Below, piece by piece: positions 42,310 to 52,554 of a stretch of 64,000 bases of DNA. The stretch covers positions 166,941-230,940 of the forward strand of contig CAYZGU010000014.1 in assembly GCA_964478165.1 (NCBI GenBank), written 5' to 3'. The stretch's first letter is position 1, and each line of letters begins with the position of its first letter. Both the position numbers and the translations under genes were made by a program. Source of the stretch: CAYZGU01 sp964478165 (lineage in GTDB: Bacteria > Poribacteria > WGA-4E > JAJDTR01). The notes below the pieces were generated by a model. That model had not been told where the DNA came from and made no database searches. It saw nothing but the letters and a program-made list of their open reading frames with translations.

Positions 42310-44283
42310 TCACTCTTGAACTGGATTGCCTAGATTTCTATCGCCGTTCAAATACACAATTACAAATGTTTCATCAATTATCTTGGCTGGGTGATTGAGA
42401 TTCATTGGTAAAAACGGCTTGCGCATCCAGCCGACCAGCTTTGGTGTGGTTTCTTGTGTAAGATATTGTAACACCCCTTCATTGGAAAGGATGCGTGAGA
42501 ATCTCTCCCGTGTCGGGGAAAGTTCTTCAAGGGATGGAAGGCCTGCTACCGTTGTAGTTAATCGTCCGATTTTCGCGAAGGTATTTGGTGGAACTGTTCC
42601 AAGATAAGTATACTGCTTCTGATGGATTACACCTGAGTTTTCAAGTACTCCAGGCAGATAATGCTTGACTGATTCCAGCGTGCCGTGGCGTGTGGCCATT
42701 ATACATAGTTCTGCTTCGCCTTTTCGTTGGGATAGATTTAAGAATGACTCAACAAAATAGCCTCGTGCCTTCCATCCACTTAGTGCCATCTGACGGAGTT
42801 GCGAGTTCTTCGCTTCTACTAGGTGTATAGGGTCGGTAGATTGTGGCGTCAAAGGTTTAATGAATGTTCCTTCCTTGAATTGGATTGATGGTTTTGATTC
42901 AGCTAGGGCCGTAATACCAAAATAAGTCTGCAATTCGGCACGGGGACTGGCAGTGTGGGTGGATAATATTGAAAACCGATTAACGGACATTGAAACCGGG
43001 AGGAAATGTCGCGATAGGAGCACTGCACAGGAGAAAACAATCGTGATTAGAGAGCTACCAATCCAATACGTGCGCGGTTGTTGTCCAGGTCTGCCCACCC
43101 ACCAGAGAAATCCAGCCATGCAGACGAGATATGTCAGCAAGAACAAAGAGAGCATCCGGATCAAAGGCACACGGACCGAAGAGAGAGTTGACAATAGTTT
43201 GTACATCTTTTCTCCGTCTCTACGATAGGCTTCATAACGATCTGTAAAACGTCGTGGCGATTTGCCTACTGATTTGAATAACCACATCCAGAATTGGTTG
43301 CTCTCCGGCAACTGGGAAAAGAGCGGAGTATTGTAGTCAAAAGCCAAGCAAACTATCTGTCCACTGCCGAAAAATCGCCTTGAAACAAGAATCCGTTCTT
43401 CATTGTTGAACAGGGTTTCGCCAGAATTCGCTGATTCGAATTCAATGAGATCAATGGGAGAAGCCGATTTCAATCCGAAACTTTCGAATAATTCCGGGAC
43501 ATCTAAGGCTGTTTTCAATCGTCCGAGATGAACTGGTAGGAGAGGCTCAAGAAAACTATTTCGGAGGTATTGTATATTGCTTCCCCCCGAAATGAGTAAT
43601 GTTCCCCCACTCTGAACCCAATCAAGGAGCGCCACCTGTTGTCTTTTTGCAAAGTGTTTCCACGTCAATGACACGTCGCGAATGGCAAGTAGGTCAATCG
43701 AATCGTAGCCTTTCCACTGGGAGGGCATATACTTGTGGGATCTAGCATGACTAACGAAGACCCGATCCTTGGTTTCTGAATCGATTTTGCGCCCGTTCCA
43801 CTGGTCTAAAACGTGTTTCCCCGGTGAAGTCAACTCCAGAATCAGTAGGTCTCTTGGCTCTTTTGGAAGGCTTGGAACGATTACTCGGTTGGCGTATACT
43901 CGTCCATCCGTGTGCAGAAGTGTAAGCGTCAGCTTCGTAGAAGTTCCGGGTTGGAAAACATAGAGCACATGCCGCCTGCGATCAGTTCGCATCAGCGATA
44001 GTGGTACTGAGTACACCTGGATGTTTTCGCCTGAAAACGCGTTGTTGACTTCGACGATAATCTCCCCAAGAAATTCTTCGGGTTCGTTCTCACTCACGGT
44101 GAGAATGTGAAGTGGTATCCATCGATCTCGTTTGTAGTGGTCACCTAATCCAAACTCTATTGATTCAATGTTGATTGTCCCAAAGACGGATGGGATTGTT
44201 GAAAAGCAGAGACAAACTACGAATAAGAGATTACAAAATTGGGGGTGTTCTCTAGAATGGGAATGAATCGACTGCTTGGTCAT
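42310..44283 (-). CDS. Membrane-anchored protein with GATase-like domain
   Basis: About 657 residues from ATG 44283 (frame open to 44355; alternative ATG at 44310). A signal peptide-like N-terminus (LLFVVCLCFSTIPSVFG) precedes a beta-rich region. Around residue 185-240 is a GATase1-like segment (DLLAIRDVSLTWKHFAKRQ, LLDWVQSGGTLLISGG). Two strong membrane helices lie near residues 375-430 (SLFLLTYLVCMAGFLWWVG, SSLITIVFSCAVLLS), followed by a soluble C-terminal part. Similar architectures occur in Planctomycetes and Poribacteria near BatA-type genes. No catalytic cysteine is evident. Function unknown. Confidence 0.78.
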   Translation of the reverse strand: MTKQSIHSHSREHPQFCNLLFVVCLCFSTIPSVFGTINIESIEFGLGDHYKRDRWIPLHILTVSENEPEEFLGEIIVEVNNAFSGENIQVYSVPLSLMRTDRRRHVLYVFQPGTSTKLTLTLLHTDGRVYANRVIVPSLPKEPRDLLILELTSPGKHVLDQWNGRKIDSETKDRVFVSHARSHKYMPSQWKGYDSIDLLAIRDVSLTWKHFAKRQQVALLDWVQSGGTLLISGGSNIQYLRNSFLEPLLPVHLGRLKTALDVPELFESFGLKSASPIDLIEFESANSGETLFNNEERILVSRRFFGSGQIVCLAFDYNTPLFSQLPESNQFWMWLFKSVGKSPRRFTDRYEAYRRDGEKMYKLLSTLSSVRVPLIRMLSLFLLTYLVCMAGFLWWVGRPGQQPRTYWIGSSLITIVFSCAVLLSRHFLPVSMSVNRFSILSTHTASPRAELQTYFGITALAESKPSIQFKEGTFIKPLTPQSTDPIHLVEAKNSQLRQMALSGWKARGYFVESFLNLSQRKGEAELCIMATRHGTLESVKHYLPGVLENSGVIHQKQYTYLGTVPPNTFAKIGRLTTTVAGLPSLEELSPTRERFSRILSNEGVLQYLTQETTPKLVGWMRKPFLPMNLNHPAKIIDETFVIVYLNGDRNLGNPVQE

Positions 44284-45457
44284 AGTTATAATATCTTTAT
44301 GCGTTAGCATCTCTTTGTGCACTTTTTGTGGAAAGGTTGATGTTCTTATCTGCAAGCGAGTCTGATAACATTGGTATGCATGGGAATGGAAATTTACCGT
44401 GTTGTTTCTGCAGTCATGGTCAAGTTATCATATCGTTCGCAAATCTGATTCTCAGTTGCTTCGGCATTAGTTTGTATGTCAGCAGTACTATCATGAGAAA
44501 GATTGACGCTCTGCCGCTTAGTAGGAGATTCGTTGGGCTAAGGGGATATGTCTTGCTTCATTTTGTAATTACAATATTCACTCCTTCCACAATTCGAACT
44601 CAATGTAAAGCTGAATGCGAGCTTCTCCACGTTGGCCTTCATTCCTATTGGTTTTATGGTCCGTCCATTCGTGGGCTATATCTGTCTAATTCGAAACCCA
44701 TCAATCATGTCAGTAGCATTTTATGGTGTAAGGGGATTACGCACTCGAGAATGACTGCCGTACTCATCTGGTTCCTAGGAATTTGTCTGATTTCCATTGA
44801 CTGAAAATCCGCATGAGATTTTCGCGCTAACGAGACGTATTGTAGCTTTGGCTCATCGATTGATTGTGATTGAAGCGAGAATCTAAAAATGTAGGCACCG
44901 GGTGATGACGTACTATTCTGTACCAAATTGGATTGCGTTCATTTTAGTTGCATTCCAAGAAAAGTCAAGAATGTTTTTGAGCGTGTGAGTGTCGTTCCTA
45001 TGCTTCATCTCACTTGGCAGTGTTTTGATGTAATCTTTTCAGTGGAGACAGTGATGAAAGAGGGAGTTTCCTATTGGAATTGTTCGATGGCATAGCTCAC
45101 AACGACGGTGTGGAGCCTGAACTCAAGATTGTTGAGGCGCGTAAATGCTGTGAACATTACCTAAAACGCGCAGAAACCACCGATACCCAGAGGCGAGGTG
45201 CTTGTGTGGGCATTAATCATCAAGGTTGCGAGCGAGCGTATATTCCCTGATGTTACGGGAAATCGGGTGTTTCGAGACGAAGAACGCGTTTGACAAAATT
45301 CTGCGGCGGATTTCAAATGGAAGCTTTGAAACACTCGACTGCAATTGTGTTGATATCTCGAGCACGAAACGACTAGTGCGACTGCACAATAACATTAAAT
45401 GTTGACATGCAAATCTCATCTCAGAACGGAGCCACGCTGTGATTTTACGTGTGATGT
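44284..45457. other. Long intergenic region
   Basis: 1.17 kb. A 158-codon plus frame at 44328-44804 and smaller ones are Cys/Ser-rich, have no SD and no domain. No RNA or hairpin recognised. Confidence 0.55.
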
Positions 45458-46429
45458 CTAGTCCGTCGCGATTTCCTTCGCCCAATTTCGATTGTCTTGA
45501 TACCATTTCACTAGCGTTGAGATACCGTCGCGGAATGTGAATTGTGGTCGCCATTCCAAAATCCGTTCCGCTTTTCCTATGTCGGCCCAAGTTGCCTGGA
45601 CGTCTGCTGTGTGAGACGGTTTATACTCAATCTCTGCTCTTTTCCCAACCATTTCCTCCACTAGATGGATGACATCCATCAGCACCACAGGGCTGGAAGA
45701 ACCGAGGTTTATTACCTCATGACCTAATGGCTTGATGCCTGCAATTGCACCACGTGCAATGTCATCTACGTAAGTGTAGTCGCGTGATTGTTTCCCATCG
45801 CCATATACGGTGACTGGACGCCCTTCGCTTATCCATTGTACAAATCGAAATGCACTCATATCTGGTCTTCCCGCTGGGCCGTAGACAGTGAAAAAACGCA
45901 GAACCGTCACATCAAGGTGATGCAAGTGGTGATAGCTATAAGATAGGGTTTCCGCTCCTTTCTTCGACGCCGCATATGGCGAAAATGGTGCGTCTGTGTT
46001 AGAGTTCTCGTGAAAAGGTTCCTGGCTATCTGCCCCGTACAAACTGGATGTCGATGCAAGTACAAATTTCTTGACGCCGCACTCGCGACACAGGTCCATT
46101 AGGTTGAGTGTCCCGTTGACATTCGTCTCATAATATGCCCAGGGATTTTCAACTGACTGGCGTACGCCAGCACGGGCGGCTAAGTTTATTACAGCGTCGA
46201 GTTTGCTAGAATTGAATGTCTTTCTAAGGTCAGATTGGTTGCAAATGTTCAATTGCTGAAACTGAAACCCGGACTTCTTATCAATCTGTTGGAGCCGCCA
46301 TCGCTTTAATCCCACATCGTACGCATCATTAAGTTCGTCAACACCAATTACCGTGTGCCCATCTTTGAGGAGTAATTCGGTGACTTTATATCCAATGAAC
46401 CCTGCACAGCCAGTGACAAGATATACCAT
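45458..46429 (-). CDS. Nucleotide-sugar epimerase (UDP-glucose/glucuronate 4-epimerase-like)
   Basis: 323 residues, extended SDR. TGCAGFIG at the N-terminus, catalytic Ser/Thr in STSSLYG, YAASK, then RFFTVYGPAGRPDM, VYGDGKQSRDYTYVDD and the sugar-binding C-terminus. The AARAGVRQSVENP segment and length fit UDP-glucuronate 4-epimerases (CapI/LspL type) more than GalE, but this is inference. Role: sugar precursors for surface polysaccharide. No glycosyltransferases lie nearby. Confidence 0.92.
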   Translation of the reverse strand: MVYLVTGCAGFIGYKVTELLLKDGHTVIGVDELNDAYDVGLKRWRLQQIDKKSGFQFQQLNICNQSDLRKTFNSSKLDAVINLAARAGVRQSVENPWAYYETNVNGTLNLMDLCRECGVKKFVLASTSSLYGADSQEPFHENSNTDAPFSPYAASKKGAETLSYSYHHLHHLDVTVLRFFTVYGPAGRPDMSAFRFVQWISEGRPVTVYGDGKQSRDYTYVDDIARGAIAGIKPLGHEVINLGSSSPVVLMDVIHLVEEMVGKRAEIEYKPSHTADVQATWADIGKAERILEWRPQFTFRDGISTLVKWYQDNRNWAKEIATD

Positions 46430-46712
46430 AATCCAGTTCTCACCTCAGAAGTCCAAAGTTTTTAGTGACCAGTCTTAGTACATGTGTCCAACTGGTTGCT
46501 CATTTTTCTGTCCACTAATGATTAGAAAATAGTAGCTTAGCATGGGATTAATGTGTGCATTGATGTGATGGCCCGTTCGATTGAAGTGGGGGCGGGTATG
46601 GCGCCAGATGTCGGCGAGGCGTCCTAGCCAATCTTGTCCAAGGCACGTGTTTGTGAGCCGTAAACAAATCAACAGTGATATGTGTTCAACTGGATAGGAG
46701 TATTGTCCTTCC

Positions 46713-47717
46713 CTAGTATGATGGAAATAGTCCGGGCCACATTCGCTTGAGAACAAGATAGTTCGCCGGTGTGATGAGACGCATAGGACCGAATTTCGTT
46801 TTTGTCGAGATTTCACCGTTGGGCAAGCTGGTGTCATGAGGAAACGCTCCGTCCTGTAGTATGGATAAGGCTGAGTTCAGTGCGGCGAGTCCGCGGTCAT
46901 AGGGGATTAAATCAACCTCCGCATCATGTTGTTTCAACATGATTTGTCGACATGCGTCTTCTCCTGCTCCCACTCCGACGGTAACAATTAAGTCTGCAAG
47001 ACCATGTAGCCGCACTCCTTGAACGGCCCCCAATGCGATTGTACTGTCCACCGCAATAATGGCCTGGATGTTACCCGCGTAATTCTTTAGAATACGGTTG
47101 GTGACGTCGAAAGCGGCCTTTACCTCGTGGGCCGAAGTCCGCGAGAAAACCTGTATGTTGTCTGGATACTGATCCAATACGCGATAAACACCTATTGCAA
47201 TTTGGCGCATTGCCTCGATTTTGACCGGACCTTCCAAAACTAGGACATTACCTTTATAACCAATCCGCGTCGTTCCATATCGCGCGGCAGCTTCTCCGAG
47301 ACCAATATTGTCCATTGTTACGTGTCCTTGGACCGGCATACTGATGAGCATTCGATCCAGGGACACAACGGGTATGTTCCAGCGTCGGGCTTCCTTAAGG
47401 ACTGGATACGCTGCTCTTGCGTCAACGGGTTTGATGATTAATGCCGCGATGTTTTCTTCGAACATTTTCTGAATCTGTTGCCTTTCTGCGATTACCGGGT
47501 TCTTCGTTGGACCTTTATCCTTTACGCCGTTCCACAGAATCTCTACACCGTACTCTTGTTCATGTTCGAGCATTGCCTGTTTCATCAAGGTATACATGGG
47601 GGCGATTGTCTCGGGAACACTTACACCGATCTTGGGAACCGGCGTCTCATCGCTGCACCCGGTTAGTATCGCTATCATGAGGAATAAGTTCATTATGATT
47701 ATTAACATGTGGTGCAT
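46713..47717 (-). CDS. Sugar-binding lipoprotein (LacI-like periplasmic binding protein)
   Basis: 334 residues. Lipoprotein signal ending LTGC (Cys21), then a Peripla_BP_4 domain (KIGVSVPETIAPMY, IAALIIKPVDARAAYP, IPVVSLDRML, AIIAVDSTIALGAVQG). Ribose/autoinducer-type solute binding for an ABC importer or a sensor. No permease or ATPase gene is next to it, so it either feeds a distant transporter or acts as a receptor. The start has a weak SD. 283 bp separate it from the epimerase. Confidence 0.87.
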   Translation of the reverse strand: MHHMLIIIMNLFLMIAILTGCSDETPVPKIGVSVPETIAPMYTLMKQAMLEHEQEYGVEILWNGVKDKGPTKNPVIAERQQIQKMFEENIAALIIKPVDARAAYPVLKEARRWNIPVVSLDRMLISMPVQGHVTMDNIGLGEAAARYGTTRIGYKGNVLVLEGPVKIEAMRQIAIGVYRVLDQYPDNIQVFSRTSAHEVKAAFDVTNRILKNYAGNIQAIIAVDSTIALGAVQGVRLHGLADLIVTVGVGAGEDACRQIMLKQHDAEVDLIPYDRGLAALNSALSILQDGAFPHDTSLPNGEISTKTKFGPMRLITPANYLVLKRMWPGLFPSY

Positions 47718-48142
47718 TTCTAGTCAGTGGACCCTTTCGTGAATTGTGTAGGACTGAACTAAAAACATCGTACTGGAATGCAGCAATCCCATCCGTTGAA
47801 GCATCGGTTAAAAAGGCTCGGTACTGACGTATTGCTTATTGTGCGGAAGTTGAAACAATCCATCAGAATTTGAAGACTTCGGTTTAATGCTAAACGTATC
47901 AGAAGATTTGTCTTGCCTGTTGTCCGAGGGCGGATAGGGTTTCTTGCAATGCATCCCAATAGCCACCGAGTAGGATGAATATGTCCGAGTGGAGGAGACA
48001 ACTCGGGTTCAATTGTTTCATATTTTCGATCCGTGACGGATGAAGGTGTGCAGAACGAAGTCGTCTCGTTCCTCAGAAAAGTTTAAGATTGATTTTGAGA
48101 GCTTAGGTTCCTTTTACCTGTCTGGAACGTGGGCGTTACAAT
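47718..48142. other. Intergenic region
   Basis: 425 bp between the trxB stop and the binding-protein start. No gene; the binding-protein promoter should be here but none is clear. Confidence 0.45.
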
Positions 48143-49117
48143 CTATTTTCCTGGCTCTGACTCATTATCTAATGCTGCGATGAATTTTTCGGCCGAAATG
48201 CCGGCTGCCGCTCCGGCACCCCCTGCTGTGATGGCCTGGCGGAAAATATGGTCGTGAACATCGCCTGCCGCGAAAACGCCGGGAACATTTGTTTGTTGCA
48301 GCTCGTCGACGATGATGTAGCCTTGTTCGTCAAGGTCGATTGCTCCCTTAAGCAGATCGGTGTTTGGAAAGTGTCCGACGAAGATGAATACTCCTTCAAT
48401 GGGAAAATCCCGTCTTTCACCGGTCTTGACATCCTTGAGTCGTGCACCAGTAACTTTGTCGTTGTTACCTATTACCTCTTCGACAACGGTATTCCATATG
48501 AATCTTATGCGGTCGTTCTTGAAGGCCCGATCTTGCATTATCTGGCTTGCGCGAAGGCGATCTCGACGGTGGACAATGTAAACCTCTGAGGCGTACTTAG
48601 TAAGAAATATGCCCTCCTCTAGAGCAGCATCACCACCACCTACAACAATCAGTCGCTGGTCTTGGAAGAAGAACCCGTCGCATGTTGCACAATAGGAAAC
48701 ACCTCGTCCAGAAAACTCTTCTTCGCCGGGAATTTCGAGTTTGCGCGGCGATGCGCCCGTGCATATTATGACTGATTTTGCTAGATAATGTCTGTCATAG
48801 GTTTTTACGTGGAATGGGTGCCGATTAAAGTTCACCTCGGTGACCGTATCAAACCGAACTTCTGTGCCGAAACGCTCCGCTTGTTGCTGCAGTCCCTGGA
48901 TAAATTCGGCAGCTTCCGTCCCGAAGAAGCCGGGATAGTTTTCAAGATCCAATGTTAATGAGAGCTGTCCACCAACCGCATCGCCCGTGATAAGTAACGG
49001 TTTGAGCATCGCTCGAGAAGTGTAGATTCCGGCGGCGAAGCCGGCCGTTCCACCACCGATTATGACCGCATTCCGTTCTTCGACACTGTCGCCAGCGCCT
49101 TTTTTGATTTCTGTCAT
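48143..49117 (-). CDS. trxB: Thioredoxin reductase
   Basis: 324 residues. FAD motif GGGTAGFAAGIYTSRA, redox-active CATC in SYCATCDGFFF near residue 143, NAD(P)H motif VVGGGDAALEEG and C-terminal GVFAAGDVHD. NADPH-dependent reduction of thioredoxin or a related dithiol protein. AAAGGA lies 8 nt before the ATG. It starts 6 nt after the glutaredoxin stop, so the reductase and the dithiol protein are co-made. Last gene of a four-gene operon. Confidence 0.95.
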   Translation of the reverse strand: MTEIKKGAGDSVEERNAVIIGGGTAGFAAGIYTSRAMLKPLLITGDAVGGQLSLTLDLENYPGFFGTEAAEFIQGLQQQAERFGTEVRFDTVTEVNFNRHPFHVKTYDRHYLAKSVIICTGASPRKLEIPGEEEFSGRGVSYCATCDGFFFQDQRLIVVGGGDAALEEGIFLTKYASEVYIVHRRDRLRASQIMQDRAFKNDRIRFIWNTVVEEVIGNNDKVTGARLKDVKTGERRDFPIEGVFIFVGHFPNTDLLKGAIDLDEQGYIIVDELQQTNVPGVFAAGDVHDHIFRQAITAGGAGAAAGISAEKFIAALDNESEPGK

Positions 49118-49123
49118 GTGTTT

Positions 49124-49384
49124 TTATCCTTTGGTTTGGAATCTCTCTTCCAATTGGCCGCTCTGAACAAGTTCTACGAGGTCGTCGTCATCTCCTATGT
49201 GTTGATTATTGATGAAAATCTGAGGGACATCCCGGCGGCCTGTCAACACCTCGAGTTCTTTCCGCATCGCGGAACTGCCACGAATATTAATCTCTTCGAA
49301 TTCGATACGCAGCTCTTCAAAAATCCGTTTTGCACGGTCACACCAGGGACAAGAATCGGTCGTATAGATCTTAATTTTGGGCAT
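49124..49384 (-). CDS. Glutaredoxin (GrxC-like)
   Basis: 86 residues. CPWC active site near residue 12, the cis-Pro in RRDVPQIFIN and the glutathione-loop GDDDDL. Its start overlaps the end of the upstream methyltransferase by 14 nt. No glutathione synthesis gene is in the window. Pairing with trxB suggests direct reduction by TrxB. Confidence 0.94.
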   Translation of the reverse strand: MPKIKIYTTDSCPWCDRAKRIFEELRIEFEEINIRGSSAMRKELEVLTGRRDVPQIFINNQHIGDDDDLVELVQSGQLEERFQTKG

Positions 49385-50228
49385 AGTCTTTCTTTTTTGA
49401 TTCAGGGGGCATCGTGTGCATGCGTGGGATGTTGTCTATGATCGGATAGTCTATCTTGCAATGTTGGCAGCAAACCCAATCGGTTCTCCATGTGAGCGTT
49501 CCTTTGCAGATTGGGCATACGAGTATATCTTTCAAAACCTTCGCTGGTTCCGGGCGCTGTTTAGCAAAAAGAGATTTCGCTTTAAAAACAAGGTCTCTAG
49601 GAATAGCACCTTTTACCATTGGAACCAATTTTTCCCATATTGATCTGCTATTAACTTCGTTCAATATGCGTTCGGTTGTTTCTCTTGATTCCAGATCTAA
49701 GGTGGACGCGTGCACTGGGATAATTTCGTAATCAATCTTTCCTGCCCACTCGTATTGAACAAGGAAGAGTTTGTGATGAGTGAGATGAAACCTTGAGAAA
49801 TACTTGTCATTTTCCGCCAGAGCATGAAAGAGCTGTCCAAATTGACTCTCGATTGTTTTCTCCTGAATAATCAGGCGATTCTCGAACAGGTTGACCATCC
49901 AGTTATGATAAGGCCATCCATAAAGTTTTTCAGCAATCTCCGATGGCGTTTCGATATATCCGGCTGAAGCAACTCGAGCCAATTCACTCAGAAATCGCTC
50001 CGGATCTTCAACATGCTCCAAGATGTGAGAACAGATGACGTAGTCAAATGACGCGTCAGCAAATGGCAAGGATTGACCATCTGCTTCCACAAGCGGTCGA
50101 TCACTGATAATGCTTCCCCCTCTTTGCAGGTCATCATCAATGAATTTGTCACATAGGATGTCGGAGCGGATCTTCGGATTATGTCCGCTTCCTATCTCTA
50201 GAACGAAGTCATCAGGCCTTATGTTCAT
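49371..50228 (-). CDS. SAM-dependent methyltransferase with C-terminal Trm112-like zinc domain
   Basis: 285 residues. Class I methyltransferase: motif I VLEIGSGHNP, acidic VEADGQSLPF, and FDYVICSHILEHVEDPERFL. The last 60 residues are a Trm112-type zinc ribbon (CPICKGTLTW, CCQHC, YPIIDNIP). Trm112 elsewhere is a separate activator subunit of methyltransferases; here it is fused. Substrate unknown. The ATG overlaps the previous stop as ATGA. Confidence 0.88.
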   Translation of the reverse strand: MNIRPDDFVLEIGSGHNPKIRSDILCDKFIDDDLQRGGSIISDRPLVEADGQSLPFADASFDYVICSHILEHVEDPERFLSELARVASAGYIETPSEIAEKLYGWPYHNWMVNLFENRLIIQEKTIESQFGQLFHALAENDKYFSRFHLTHHKLFLVQYEWAGKIDYEIIPVHASTLDLESRETTERILNEVNSRSIWEKLVPMVKGAIPRDLVFKAKSLFAKQRPEPAKVLKDILVCPICKGTLTWRTDWVCCQHCKIDYPIIDNIPRMHTMPPESKKKDYAQN

Positions 50229-51088
50229 TTTTCGACAACCATACTAATGTAGAGGCTAATTCGTGGGAAATAGGAGGCCATAATCTGGCCCTTAGTTCCA
50301 ATCCCAACGCATCGTTTTACGACACGGAGGCCGTGCAGCTGAAAATACCTCTCAAGATCGATTGGATTTGCATAGTAGGCACTGTCACCGTCCCCACCGA
50401 CGATCTGATGTTCCAAATCTGGTTCTCGATAGAGGAATTGTGGACGGGACGACAGACGTTTCCTGAAGTATAGAGCGCAATTTTTCAAGCTGTTTTCAAG
50501 TGCCTGTTTTTTTGTTTCTCCCCACACTGGCCTACCAGATTTTCCGCGGATTAGTCGTATTAGGTCAAGCAGTGGCATTAAGGGTGAACACAGATTCGGA
50601 CCAGAAACGATGATTTTCCCCCCTTTCCGGGTCACGCGGATCATCTCACACAGAGCGGTTTCAACATCCGGCAGATGTTCGATTAATTCGTTCGAACACA
50701 CAACGTCAAAACTTTCATTATCAAATGGGAGTTCAAGGACATCACAAACCCTATATGCCAGAGTACGTCCACCCGAATCAGTCGCTTTGTTCTGCCATGA
50801 TTCTGCGTCTTCGAGGAAAAGTGCTGAAATATCTGTTCCAATGACGTCGTGCCCAGCCCGATTGAGAAGCATCGCTGAAATTCCGTTTCCACAACCAACA
50901 TCTAGGATGCGAGAGTTGGGCGCCGCATAGCGGTGCACCAGGGCAACATACGTCTGCTGGTAAGCTTCGTCATGCTCGGCGAGCAATTCTTTATATTTTG
51001 CTGACGTTTCATAAAATTGGCGCATGCGTTCGCGGACAGGCTTTTGTGGCTTATGCGTTGAAGTGTCTAGTTTATTGGCAGGTTTCAT
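50225..51088 (-). CDS. SAM-dependent methyltransferase (type 11)
   Basis: 287 residues. Motif I ILDVGCGNGISAMLLN, GTDIS as motif II, and FDVVCSNELIEHLPDVETAL. The C-terminus continues with a helical region and a membrane-proximal hydrophobic end. Substrate unknown; this layout is common for glycan or lipid methyltransferases. First gene of the methyltransferase-methyltransferase-grx-trxB operon, and its stop overlaps the next start. Confidence 0.9.
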   Translation of the reverse strand: MKPANKLDTSTHKPQKPVRERMRQFYETSAKYKELLAEHDEAYQQTYVALVHRYAAPNSRILDVGCGNGISAMLLNRAGHDVIGTDISALFLEDAESWQNKATDSGGRTLAYRVCDVLELPFDNESFDVVCSNELIEHLPDVETALCEMIRVTRKGGKIIVSGPNLCSPLMPLLDLIRLIRGKSGRPVWGETKKQALENSLKNCALYFRKRLSSRPQFLYREPDLEHQIVGGDGDSAYYANPIDLERYFQLHGLRVVKRCVGIGTKGQIMASYFPRISLYISMVVEK

Positions 51089-51157
51089 GGCATTCGGTTG
51101 GTAGGATTACCCTGAATCTCGATTGTGTCGGGGGTGAGGTGCTCTATCGATAGGCAC

Positions 51158-51187
51158 ATTATACAATCATGCCGGTTGGCAGGTCAA
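51158..51187 (-). promoter_or_regulatory. Promoter of the methyltransferase-glutaredoxin-trxB operon
   Basis: On the minus strand TTGACC (51182-51187), 18-nt spacer, TATAAT (51158-51163). Start near 51151, leader about 63 nt. Confidence 0.6.
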
Positions 51188-51189
51188 AT

Positions 51190-52554
51190 CAAATTTCGTT
51201 ACTCTGTGTGGAGAGGTGGCAGTAGAGGCGGTGAAAGACTTTGGTGGGTCATCAATTTGAATGACTGACATGACAGGCCACGGGCGGTATAGCATACAAT
51301 CTTCCGGGGTTCCACCAATGTCCGGATTTGATTGTATCTAATCCATTTACGCAAAAAAATTTCAAAGATGAACACACCCAGCCTTCTTACATCCCTTCCT
51401 TAAGTGTTTAATAGTAGCTGTCTGGGTGCCTCTGTCAAAAAGGCATCTGCAATGTGATAAATCTTCAGATAAGCATTGCGATTTCTCACCGCTGGAGTCC
51501 GTAGAGCTGCCGAAGATCCCAACGATGTCGGTCTGACGAAAGACTATGCAGGCGTAGACAATCGAACGTGTGAGCGTCTTCTTACGATTCTCTGAATTTT
51601 TCTCAACGGTATTGCGATATTGCGGATTCGATTTCTCGGAGTAAGTGTTTTCATACCGTTCTCCGAAAAAATGCTGCCGTGTTTTTGATGAATCTTCGGG
51701 CTTCATAACTGGGTCTATTTGGAATTACCATTGTAGGAGATATACTATCCCGGTGGGCGAATCGTTGTTCTTCAGGGGAACTCCGATAAGAAGTGTGGCT
51801 TAAGGGAAAATCTTGTGTCTATTCCTACCGATCCTAATGTTGTAATTAATTCTATGAGTGTCTATAATCACTAAAAGGTTATGATTTGGACAGTTTTGAA
51901 CAACTGGTAGGATTCATCCCAACCATGTCTTGGAAAATCCTTAGGAAACGGGCTGGTAAATCCGAGAATCAGAGAATTTTTCGAGAACATGTCCGAAGGA
52001 TTTGTTGCAATCTTGTTTTCGTACTCTCGCTTTCACTCCGATATTATTCCCCGCGGCCGCTTGGACCGCGTCAGGGTCTATTGAACAGCGATGGAGTTTA
52101 TAAAATAGGGAAAATTAAGGAATAGATACCTGTTGGGGTTCAGTACTGAAAGATTGTATTGTCCTCCGATTTAATTTATGATAAAATCGCCGATACCTTC
52201 TCTTGATTCTCTTCACATCATTGGTGACGTTGTGCTAACGCCATCTGAGTTGCGAAAGACTCTAAGTTCAAGAGCCCTTCAATTCATTCTGATGCTTTGT
52301 TCGATGGAGAGAATCCTATGCCCCTGGCTGTCCGTCAGAATCCGTACGGTGGTGAGCAGTCGTTCTCCCGGTGTTCTCCAGCAAGTTAGCGGGTTAAGGC
52401 TGTGGAATTCGGTTCGTGGAGTGTTAAAATCGGAGCGAGCTTGTGAAAAAGAATCAGCGCGATGAGAGGTGCAAGCACAAATTAAATTAGTTGAGTAGAT
52501 AGGCTCTTTGAAAAATCGTTCGGTGTAATTCGAGTTTCTTGGAGGAGGCGAAAT
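51190..52554. other. Long intergenic region between divergent units
   Basis: About 1.36 kb. A 114-codon minus frame at 51362-51706 and a 95-codon plus frame at 52178-52465 are present, without SD or recognisable domain. The promoter for the Crp-like gene is at 52159-52187. Confidence 0.5.
52159..52187 (+). promoter_or_regulatory. Candidate promoter of the Crp/Fnr regulator gene
   Basis: TTGTCC (52159-52164), 17-nt spacer, TAAAAT (52182-52187) with a TG extended -10. It is 370 nt upstream of the gene, giving a long leader. Confidence 0.45.

Noticed and set aside
44328..44804. 158-codon plus frame opposite the membrane-protein gene start
   Set aside because: Begins inside the other gene's 5' region; no SD; Cys/Ser/His-rich.
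51362..51706. 114-codon minus frame
   Set aside because: Lys/Ser/Cys-rich without domain or SD; could not be supported.
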